Below, piece by piece: positions 1-6,074 of a stretch of DNA of 9,943 nucleotides; the stretch's first letter is position 1, and each line of letters starts with the position of its first letter. The translations under genes and the position numbers were made by a program. This stretch comes from Paludibacteraceae bacterium. Lineage in GTDB: Bacteria > Bacteroidota > Bacteroidia > Bacteroidales > Paludibacteraceae. A model generated the notes under the pieces. The model was not told the DNA's origin. It saw nothing but the letters and a program-made list of their open reading frames with translations, and searched no databases. The stretch covers positions 1 to 9,943 of the forward strand of contig CANFFA010000062.1 in the NCBI GenBank assembly GCA_947445425.1, in the 5' to 3' direction.

Positions 1-1253
1 AGTCGGCAGAATCATTAGAAACGGCACATAAAATTGATACGGTGGTGCTCGATAAAACAGGTACTTTGACACAGGGCAAACCTGTGGTGACGGATGTCCA
101 TGTTTTATCAAATATTAGCAAGGTTCAGCTATTGCAGTTGGCAGCAAGTTTGGAGAAGTACTCAGAACACCCGCTATCAGAAGCTGTATTGACAGAAGCA
201 AAAAAGTTTGATTTTAACTTGCTAGAAGTAGTTGATTTTCAATCTTTACCAGGACTCGGTTTGCAAGGAAAAATGAATGATTTAAATTACCTTGCGGGTA
301 ATTTGCGCTTGATGACTGAAAGAAAAATAGCCCTTCATGCTTTTGAAGATTTCTCAAATAAAATGGCCGAAGAGGGGAAGACCCCTTTGTTCATTGCCAA
401 TGATACCGAAGTGTTGGGAATAATAGCCGTTGCTGATATACTTAAGCCGACCAGTAAACAAGCGGTGGAGGAGTTGAAAGCAATGGGCATGGAAGTTATT
501 ATGTTAACGGGTGATCATGCCAAAACGGCTGCTTATATACAATCACAGTTGGGGATTTCCAAAGTAATTGCTGAAGTTTTACCCCAAGATAAGGAAAGGG
601 AGATTGCTAAATTACTCGCAGAGGGCAAGAAAGTGGCCATGGTGGGTGACGGCGTAAACGATGCGCCGGCATTGGTCCGTTCCGATTTGGGTATTGCCAT
701 TGGTGCAGGAACGGATGTGGCAATTTCCTCCGCTGATATTGTGTTGATGCGCAGTGATTTGTTGGATGCGGTAACGGCATTGAGATTGAGTAAAGCGGTG
801 ATGATCAACATTAAACAAAACTTGTTCTGGGCATTTTTTTACAACATTATTGGAATCCCATTGGCAGCAGGTGTATTTTATAATTTGCTGGATTGGAAAT
901 TAAATCCTATGTTTGCGGCTGCGGCGATGAGTTTGAGTTCAGTAACCGTTGTTTTAAATGCATTGGGTTTGTTGCAATTTAAACCCTTGATTTCTAAAAT
1001 TGAAAATGTCCCTATTTTAAAGAATTCCATAATCCTAAATAAAGAATTAAGTATGACACAAAAAACATTGAAAATTGAAGCAATGACTTGTGGTCATTGC
1101 TCTGCACGTGTTGAAAAAGCACTGAACGCATTAAATGGCGTAGAAGCAAAAGTTGATTTGGCTGCTAAAACGGCTCAGATCAATTTAACAGAAGATGTAA
1201 GCGACGAAACTCTTAAAAAGGCAGTGACAGATGCCGGATATGAGGTTTTGTAG
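1..1253 (+). CDS. copA: Copper-exporting P1B-type ATPase, 3' part, with C-terminal HMA domain
   Basis: Inner-membrane Cu(I) efflux ATPase, cut at its 5' end by the window edge; the frame is open from base 3, so the GTG at 42 is not a start. Residues are counted from that GTG. The P-domain opens with DKTGTLT (phosphorylated Asp codon 51-53), followed by the SEHPL motif of heavy-metal pumps (41-45), TGDH (157-160) and the hinge GDGVNDAP (202-209). The last two membrane helices carry the YN pair (267-268) and MSLSS (296-300), the Cu(I) P1B-1 signature. Unusually, after a short linker the protein ends in a heavy-metal-associated domain (from about 338) with MTCGHC at 348-353, like the chaperone CopZ. 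The N-terminal half, including any N-terminal HMA and the CPC helix, lies outside the window. Family call is firm; Cu over Ag is inferred from the signature residues. Confidence 0.95.
   Translation, partial: SAESLETAHKIDTVVLDKTGTLTQGKPVVTDVHVLSNISKVQLLQLAASLEKYSEHPLSEAVLTEAKKFDFNLLEVVDFQSLPGLGLQGKMNDLNYLAGNLRLMTERKIALHAFEDFSNKMAEEGKTPLFIANDTEVLGIIAVADILKPTSKQAVEELKAMGMEVIMLTGDHAKTAAYIQSQLGISKVIAEVLPQDKEREIAKLLAEGKKVAMVGDGVNDAPALVRSDLGIAIGAGTDVAISSADIVLMRSDLLDAVTALRLSKAVMINIKQNLFWAFFYNIIGIPLAAGVFYNLLDWKLNPMFAAAAMSLSSVTVVLNALGLLQFKPLISKIENVPILKNSIILNKELSMTQKTLKIEAMTCGHCSARVEKALNALNGVEAKVDLAAKTAQINLTEDVSDETLKKAVTDAGYEVL
1053..1253 (+). other. CopZ-like HMA domain with possible internal translation start
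   Basis: The last 66 codons of the ATPase begin with an in-frame ATG at 1053 and encode a complete HMA fold: the metal-binding loop MTCGHC, then a conserved pattern ending in DAGYEV, the same length as free copper chaperones of the CopZ type. The ATG is preceded by an A-rich stretch (aaagaattaagt), which would be acceptable for Bacteroidota initiation. It may serve only as a regulatory or docking domain of the pump, or may also be made as a separate small chaperone. The domain is certain; separate translation is a guess. Confidence 0.5.
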
Positions 1254-1272
1254 GATTCAATCTGCGATTTAC

Positions 1273-1317
1273 AATCAACGGTCATCGGTATTAATTTTTT
1301 ACTGATGACCGTTGATT
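1273..1317 (+). terminator. Rho-independent terminator after copA
   Basis: An 18-bp inverted repeat (1273-1290 with 1300-1317) with a single G-T type mismatch and a 9-nt T-rich loop, beginning 19 bases after the ATPase stop codon. The 3' arm runs into a short TTTTA tract. The core arms are caacggtcatc and gatgaccgttg. It separates the ATPase from the following transporter gene. Confidence 0.8.
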
Positions 1318-1347
1318 TTATACTAAACATACATTAGACTTGAAAAT

Positions 1348-2130
1348 ATGGAATTTGGCGTTTTAATCATTGGTCTGCTTGCTGGCGTTTTCTCAGGACT
1401 ATTTGGAATTGGGGGTGGTATCATTATGGTGCCAACACTCATCGTGTTTTTTGGGATGGACATACTTGATGCTAATGCTACTTCTTTGGCTGCCATGTTG
1501 TTGCCCGTAGGTGTATTTGGTGTTATAAATTATTACAAGGCTGGATATGTAAATATCAAAGATGCCCTATGGATTTCTTTGGGCTTATTAGTTGGCTCTT
1601 TCTTTGGTGCCGAGTTAGCAGTGTCCGTTCATTCAGCACTTTTGTCCAAGCTTTATGCCGCCTATATTTTATACATTGCCATTGGTTTTCTAAATATACC
1701 TTCTTATTTTAGAAAAACGAATAAAGAGCAGCTCACTTCTCCAAATTTAAAGCTTACTCTGCCTTCTATTCTTTTGTGGAAGATGATTGCTATTGGATTA
1801 TTGGCGGGTACAATTGCTGGAATGTTTGGAAAAGGTGGCGGTTTAATCATTGTTCCATTACTCATTCATTACTTCGGATATAATGCCAAAGCTGCTACTG
1901 CTACTTCGCTTGCAGCCTTACAATTACCAGTAGGCTTACCCAGTGTAATGGTATATGCTCAGCAAGGTCATTTGAATTATTTATTTGCAGGCTTAATGGC
2001 ACTCGGCATACTTTCTGGTGTTTTTTTTGGATCTAAACTCGCCTTGCAACTTCCTAATGCAACATTTAAAAAGGCCTATGCGATTTTTCTGATTGGCGTT
2101 GCTGTTTTTATGGTTTATAAATATTTTTAA
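1348..2130 (+). CDS. TauE/SafE family membrane transporter
   Basis: A 260-residue, highly hydrophobic protein of the TauE/SafE (formerly DUF81) family, whose characterised members export sulfite, sulfoacetate or related small organosulfur anions. The internal duplication typical of the family is plain: LAGVFSGLFGIGGGIIMVP (11-29) recurs as LAGTIAGMFGKGGGLIIVP (152-170), and ATSLAAMLLPVG (44-55) recurs as ATSLAALQLPVG (184-195), each half contributing a bundle of about four membrane helices. A charged linker (about 122-135) joins the halves. Length matches the family. The ATG start gives a first helix immediately, as expected. It lies 94 bases after copA but beyond that gene's terminator, and no convincing promoter of its own is visible. 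Substrate cannot be told from sequence. Confidence 0.88.
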   Translation: MEFGVLIIGLLAGVFSGLFGIGGGIIMVPTLIVFFGMDILDANATSLAAMLLPVGVFGVINYYKAGYVNIKDALWISLGLLVGSFFGAELAVSVHSALLSKLYAAYILYIAIGFLNIPSYFRKTNKEQLTSPNLKLTLPSILLWKMIAIGLLAGTIAGMFGKGGGLIIVPLLIHYFGYNAKAATATSLAALQLPVGLPSVMVYAQQGHLNYLFAGLMALGILSGVFFGSKLALQLPNATFKKAYAIFLIGVAVFMVYKYF

Positions 2131-2231
2131 TTGCTTATGAATCTGTTTATAGTTAGTCTAAGTGCTGTTCATTTGTATTGCTAAATGCTTAATTAATAGA
2201 GTAATTTAAATTAATTTATGAGAACTGTAAA

Positions 2232-2261
2232 TTGTTAAATTAAAAGAAATTTGTATCTTTG
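2232..2261 (+). promoter_or_regulatory. Bacteroidota-type promoter for the GH3 lipoprotein gene
   Basis: TTG at 2232-2234 (-33 element), a 19-base spacer, then TATCTTTG at 2254-2261, a perfect match to the -7 consensus TAnnTTTG recognised by the primary sigma factor of Bacteroidota. Transcription would begin a few bases downstream, giving a 5' leader of roughly 85 nt before the ATG at 2354. The rest of the 2131-2353 intergenic region is AT-rich, and I see no terminator hairpin or operator in it. Confidence 0.75.
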
Positions 2262-2353
2262 TCAACTTTATTTTAAATTTTTGTGTCGATTGAATTTTAT
2301 GATCACTCAGATTTTAATTTGTAAAAAAATCCTAGCTGAACAATTAATTATTT

Positions 2354-4645
2354 ATGAATATGATAAAAAAAATACTATTACTCATCTTGATAGCTGTCTC
2401 GATTTCAGCTTGTAAACAAGAAAAGAAAACTTCAACGCCTATTATAAACAATAGCGAATTGGAGAAAAAAGTGAATCATTTACTTTCAAAAATGAGTTTG
2501 AAAGAAAAGATTGGTCAAATGAATGATATCTGGTGTGGGAATGATGGATTGACAAAAGATCCAATTTGGATTAACGATTCAACAGAGAATATTGAGACGC
2601 TGGTTCGAAATGGTAGGGTCGGTTGTATCGTGGCCGAAATGGATGTGGAGCACATGAATGCTTTACAAAAAATAGCGGTTGAAGAAAGCTCTACTGGAAT
2701 TCCGCTTGTTTTTACCAATAGCTTAGTGCATGGTTACAAAACAATTTTCCCTTTGGCTTTGGCCCAATCCGCAAGTTTTAATCCTCAATTGGTAGAAAGA
2801 AATGCTCGTTTAGTGGCCAAAGAAGGTACCGCCGCTGGTTATCGTTGGAATACCGGTCCAGCATTGAACATTACCCGTGATCCACGATGGGGCAGGGTAG
2901 GGGAAACCTATGGTGAAGATCCCTATTTGACTTCAATAATGGGGGTAGCTGTCATCAAAGGGATGCAGGGTCAGAATCTAGCAGATACCACTTCTATGGC
3001 AGCATGTGCAAGTCACTATGTCGGTTATGGAGCCAGTGAATCTGGATTAGAATACAATACCACTTGGATACCACGACTACAGATGCTTGAAACCTTTATG
3101 CCTCCATTTGAAGCTGCTGTTAAAGCCGGAGCTGCCAGTATTCGTTGTTCATTTAATGAAATAAATGGTATCCCAAGTGTCGCAAATAAATATTATAACA
3201 TTGATTATTTAAGAAAAGAATTGCATTTTGATGGAGTTTTGACCAGCTGTTGGGGTTCTATTAGGCAGTTAAAGAACCAAGGGGTGAGTCCTGATTTAAA
3301 AGATGCAGCGAAAAAAGCCGTAAGTTCTGGTGTTGATATGGATGAAATGAGCCATGCGTATGGTAATGAATTGTTGAGTTTGGTGAAATCGGGAGCAGTA
3401 TCTGAAAATTTAGTCGACAGTGCGGTTCGTAATATACTTAGGTTGAAAATTAGACTTGGTTTATTTGAACACCCCTATACAAATATCCCTAAGATAAGTC
3501 CTTTTTATAATGAGACGACTGTAGAAGCCGCAAAACAAGCTGCTATTGAATCAGTGATTCTATTGAAAAATCAAAAGAATCTATTGCCGCTTTCTGATAA
3601 AATTAAAACGGTAGCGGTTATCGGTCCACTTTCAGATGCACCTGCGGATCAATTGGGTTCTCAGTGTGTTTTTGCGGAGCCAGAAAATAGCATCACACCC
3701 TTGGCAGCTATCAAGAGGTACCCTGGTATCAATGTAATTGCCGAAAAGGGATTGACCTTCAGTAGAGAAACAAGTCAAGCTGGGATAGCTGCTGCGGTTG
3801 CCGCTGCTAAAAAGGCAGAGGTAGTACTACTTTTTCTTGGTGAGGAAGTCTTTTTGTCGGGTGAAGCTCGTTCTAGAGCAAATATAAATCTTCCTGGTGC
3901 TCAGTCTTTATTATTGACAGAATTAGAAAAAACTGGAAAGCCAGTAGTTGTTGTAATTATGGCTGGCCGCCCATTAACCATCCCAACCGAATTTGAGCAA
4001 GCTGATGCTTTGATGTACAGCTTTTTTGCAGGTTCACAAGCAGGGCCAGCACTGATTGATTTGATTTTTGGGAAAGCTTGTCCTTCTGCCAAACTGCCGA
4101 TTACTTTACCGCGAATGGTAGGCCAAATTCCAATCTATTATGCACACAAAGGATTGGGACGACCAGCGAAAACATTTGAACTAATGGACCAAGTTATGGT
4201 CGGTAAAAAATCAGGTGCATTACAAAATTCCAGCTATTATTTGGATGCAGGTAACGGACCTCTTTGCCCATTTGGGTTTGGATTATCATATACTAGCTTT
4301 AAGTATTCTAAGGTGAAATTGTCCAAAACAACTATTTCTGAAAATGAAAGTTTATGGGCAGAGTGTAGTATTACCAATACAGGTAAATTTGATGGTAAAG
4401 AAATTGTTCAACTTTATATTCAAGATGAATTTGCAACCATTGCACGTCCAATACGTGAATTGAAAGGATTCAAAAAGATTGCTCTAAAAGTAGGCCAAAC
4501 TAAAACGGTGAAGTTCAAAATCGGAAGATCTCTTTTGACTTTTTGGACAGAGAGTCACACGAGAATTATAGAACCTGGCGACTTTAAAGTATGGATCACC
4601 AGTGATAGTAATAGTGGTGAATCGGTGAGGTTTGCTGTGAAGTAA
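2354..4645 (+). CDS. GH3 beta-glucosidase-like lipoprotein with replaced catalytic residues
   Basis: A 763-residue BglX-type family 3 glycoside hydrolase relative. The signal peptide ends in a lipobox (ISAC, lipidated Cys20), placing it on a cell membrane facing the periplasm or outside. The TIM-barrel domain spans about 35-370, the alpha/beta sandwich about 395-600, and a fibronectin III-like domain the C-terminus. Structural landmarks are intact: RDPRWGR (175-181), GEDPYL (188-192 region), NEING (268-272), SGEARSR with the likely acid/base Glu504, and PFGFGLSYT (639-647). However, where the family has the nucleophile Asp in SDW or SDH, this protein has SCW with Cys299. The Asp of D-V-I/L-H-G is Ser123, the Lys of the KH pair is Ser220 (His221 kept), the Lys/Arg of G-K/R-x-YN is Leu232, and the active-site Met is Arg264. 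Normal hydrolysis is therefore doubtful; a binding or regulatory role, or different chemistry, is possible. No SusC/SusD or other glycan genes adjoin it. Confidence 0.88.
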   Translation: MNMIKKILLLILIAVSISACKQEKKTSTPIINNSELEKKVNHLLSKMSLKEKIGQMNDIWCGNDGLTKDPIWINDSTENIETLVRNGRVGCIVAEMDVEHMNALQKIAVEESSTGIPLVFTNSLVHGYKTIFPLALAQSASFNPQLVERNARLVAKEGTAAGYRWNTGPALNITRDPRWGRVGETYGEDPYLTSIMGVAVIKGMQGQNLADTTSMAACASHYVGYGASESGLEYNTTWIPRLQMLETFMPPFEAAVKAGAASIRCSFNEINGIPSVANKYYNIDYLRKELHFDGVLTSCWGSIRQLKNQGVSPDLKDAAKKAVSSGVDMDEMSHAYGNELLSLVKSGAVSENLVDSAVRNILRLKIRLGLFEHPYTNIPKISPFYNETTVEAAKQAAIESVILLKNQKNLLPLSDKIKTVAVIGPLSDAPADQLGSQCVFAEPENSITPLAAIKRYPGINVIAEKGLTFSRETSQAGIAAAVAAAKKAEVVLLFLGEEVFLSGEARSRANINLPGAQSLLLTELEKTGKPVVVVIMAGRPLTIPTEFEQADALMYSFFAGSQAGPALIDLIFGKACPSAKLPITLPRMVGQIPIYYAHKGLGRPAKTFELMDQVMVGKKSGALQNSSYYLDAGNGPLCPFGFGLSYTSFKYSKVKLSKTTISENESLWAECSITNTGKFDGKEIVQLYIQDEFATIARPIRELKGFKKIALKVGQTKTVKFKIGRSLLTFWTESHTRIIEPGDFKVWITSDSNSGESVRFAVK

Positions 4646-4697
4646 GCAGTAATAGAACAGACTAAAAGATTAGTTTGACAGTATTACAAATAAAACA

Positions 4698-4736
4698 AAA
4701 AAGGGGAGAGATTGAAAACCAATGACTCCCCTTTTT
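4698..4736 (+). terminator. Terminator after the GH3 gene (probably bidirectional)
   Basis: Perfect 11-bp inverted repeat, aaaaaggggag (4698-4708) with ctccccttttt (4726-4736). Within the loop a second short stem, attg/caat, continues the hairpin after a 2x2 internal mismatch. The A-tract on one side and T-tract on the other would let it work for both the GH3 gene and the convergent terC gene. Confidence 0.85.
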
Positions 4737-4746
4737 CTGTATTGTG

Positions 4747-4774
4747 AAATCACTTTTTATTAACACTGTGATTT
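4747..4774. repeat. Short inverted repeat between terminator and hairpin element
   Basis: aaatcac (4747-4753) and gtgattt (4768-4774) form a 7-bp perfect inverted repeat with a 14-nt loop, followed by further T residues. It may be an auxiliary terminator or chance in AT-rich DNA. Confidence 0.35.
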
Positions 4775-4775
4775 T

Positions 4776-4883
4776 AAGTAGTACAGTATTATTCGACTAT
4801 TTATAGAACGCAAATTGCGCAAATTCACGCAAATTAGATAGACTTAATTTGCATGGATTTGCGCAATTTGCGTTCAAATAACT
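4776..4883 (+). repeat. Long hairpin repeat element, copy 1
   Basis: A non-coding unit of about 108 bp. It starts with a 29-base flank ending TCGACTATTTAT (4793-4804), followed by a 31-bp near-perfect palindrome (4806-4836 with 4845-4875; one A-C mismatch and one G-T wobble) around an 8-nt loop, then a short tail. Arms are built from repeated aaattnGCGC/AAATTnnnGC blocks. A second copy with the same flank lies at 8515-8621 in the opposite direction. It ends about 10 bases from the terC stop, between convergent genes. It resembles REP/MITE-like dispersed palindromes and contains no ORF. Confidence 0.85.
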
Positions 4884-4893
4884 TTGGTTCTGA

Positions 4894-5865
4894 TCAGCCT
4901 TTTGTTACAGGCTCTTTTTTATATTTCTCATTTCTCATTTTTACCACAACTGACAATAAAATCGAAACGGTTAAGAAAGTAAGGATGACCCCTAATGAGG
5001 TGAAATTTGAAATGCTAAAGCCGTAGCCAAATTCATTGTATACTTCATTTACGCACATCTTTATACCGATAAAAGTAAGTATGCCTGACAAGGCATACTT
5101 TAGATAATGGAAGTATGCCATAATTCCATGCAATGCAAAATATAAAGATCTAAGACCAAGTATGGCAAAGATATTGGAAGTGTACACAATAAATGGGTCC
5201 TTTGATACCGATAGTACTGCTGGAATTGAATCTACTGCAAATATAAGGTCGGAAGCTTCAATGAACAAAAGGGCTACAAAGAAAGGAGTGGCGTATAATA
5301 CCTTGTTTTTCCTGACAAAAAAGTCAGGGCTAGTCATGTCATGAGTAATGGGCATGATCTTTTTAAACAGGCGAATGACGATGTTCTTTTCAGGATTAAA
5401 TTCAGCATCCTCCTTTTCAAACAACATGTGTAGTCCTGTATAGATTAGGAATCCACCAAAAATGTACATAACCCAAGCAAATTGTTCAATCAAAGCTACA
5501 CCTGCAAATATAAATATTGCCCGCATGATGATGGCGCCGATGATGCCCCAAAATAAGATTTTGTGTTGATGTTTAGGATCTATTTTGAAAAATCCAAAGA
5601 TCATTATGAAAACAAATAAATTGTCGACACTCAGTGATTCCTCTATTAGATAACCCGTTACAAATTCTAATGCTTTTACTTGACCCAGTAAAAAGTAGAT
5701 GGCGATATTGAATACTACCGCTAGTCCTATCCAAAATGCACTACCCACGAGTGCCTGTTTTACACTTATTGCACTCTCTTTTTTGTTGAAAACAAAGAGG
5801 TCCAGAGATAACATCACGATAACAAACACAAAAAATCCTATCCAAAAACTTATGCCAATTTCCAT
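4894..5865 (-). CDS. TerC family integral membrane protein
   Basis: A 323-residue protein of the TerC/Alx family, inner-membrane proteins linked to tellurite resistance, alkaline-pH response and manganese efflux. About nine hydrophobic helices are visible. The family-defining acidic motifs are present: EESLSVDNLFVF (75-86) with its conserved Glu and Asp in the membrane, and the matching second-half motif EASDLIFAVDSIPA (203-216), then SNIFAILGLRSLYF (230-243). A cytoplasmic loop (about 148-188) is rich in charge, as usual. Length is typical. The ATG at 5865 is chosen because it directly precedes the first helix. Transcribed divergently from the antiporter gene and convergently with the GH3 gene. 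No yybP-ykoY-like manganese riboswitch was recognised in the short leader. The family is certain; the exported ion is not shown by sequence. Confidence 0.92.
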   Translation of the reverse strand: MEIGISFWIGFFVFVIVMLSLDLFVFNKKESAISVKQALVGSAFWIGLAVVFNIAIYFLLGQVKALEFVTGYLIEESLSVDNLFVFIMIFGFFKIDPKHQHKILFWGIIGAIIMRAIFIFAGVALIEQFAWVMYIFGGFLIYTGLHMLFEKEDAEFNPEKNIVIRLFKKIMPITHDMTSPDFFVRKNKVLYATPFFVALLFIEASDLIFAVDSIPAVLSVSKDPFIVYTSNIFAILGLRSLYFALHGIMAYFHYLKYALSGILTFIGIKMCVNEVYNEFGYGFSISNFTSLGVILTFLTVSILLSVVVKMRNEKYKKEPVTKG

Positions 5866-5912
5866 TTTTTTAATATTAAAATAGTTACTTATTCATTCAA
5901 TAATTTGAACTG

Positions 5913-5944
5913 CAAAGTAAATCAATTAATTGCAGATATGCAAA
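5913..5944 (-). promoter_or_regulatory. Putative promoter of the terC-family gene
   Basis: Read on the minus strand: TTTG (5941-5944), a 20-base spacer, then TTACTTTG (5913-5920), seven of eight matches to TAnnTTTG. The leader to the ATG at 5865 would be about 40-45 nt. Confidence 0.5.
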
Positions 5945-6012
5945 ACATAATAAAACAGTAAAAACAAGCGAAAAACCGCGATTGCTAGGCCTTTTCTACT
6001 ATAAAAAATCAT

Positions 6013-6020
6013 TATCTTTG
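6013..6020 (+). promoter_or_regulatory. -7 promoter box of the antiporter gene
   Basis: TATCTTTG is a perfect match to the Bacteroidota -7 consensus, 54 bases before the preferred ATG at 6075. At the expected distance upstream only a T-rich stretch (about 5992-5996) stands in for the -33 TTG, so basal strength may be modest or activator-dependent. Confidence 0.6.
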
Positions 6021-6024
6021 CAAA

Positions 6025-6050
6025 CCAATCCTTGACAGATTGGCGGATTG
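6025..6050 (+). other. Two mutually exclusive small hairpins in the antiporter leader
   Basis: Near the predicted transcription start, ccaatc (6025-6030) can pair with gattgg (6038-6043), or the overlapping caatcc (6026-6031) can pair with ggattg (6045-6050). The shared left arm means only one can form at a time. Stems are just 6 bp, so this may be chance. Confidence 0.3.
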
Positions 6051-6074
6051 TCTAATACGCATATTATACTTCAC

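Noticed and set aside
42..44. GTG at 42 as a true start of the copper ATPase
   Set aside because: The frame stays open to the window edge and the upstream codons encode the conserved S-A-E-S-L-E-T-A-H segment that precedes DKTGTLT in these pumps.
1312..1342. TTG-N20-TAGACTTG as promoter of the TauE/SafE gene
   Set aside because: The -7 match is imperfect and ends only five bases before the ATG, leaving essentially no leader; the -33 part lies inside the terminator stem.
4806..4875. Hairpin repeat as part of a CRISPR array
   Set aside because: Only isolated palindromes in separate intergenic gaps are present, with no regular spacers or cas genes.
5162..5344. Small reading frames opposite the terC, GH3, antiporter and copA genes
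   Set aside because: They lie wholly inside well-supported genes on the other strand or frame and show no independent motifs.
5866..6012. Manganese (yybP-ykoY) riboswitch in the terC leader
   Set aside because: Some TerC/Alx genes have one, but the predicted leader is only about 45 nt and lacks the GC-rich stems of that riboswitch.
6048..6074. TTG at 6048 as start of the antiporter
   Set aside because: The nine extra codons are not protein-like, overlap the leader repeat, and an ATG at 6075 directly precedes the first hydrophobic helix.
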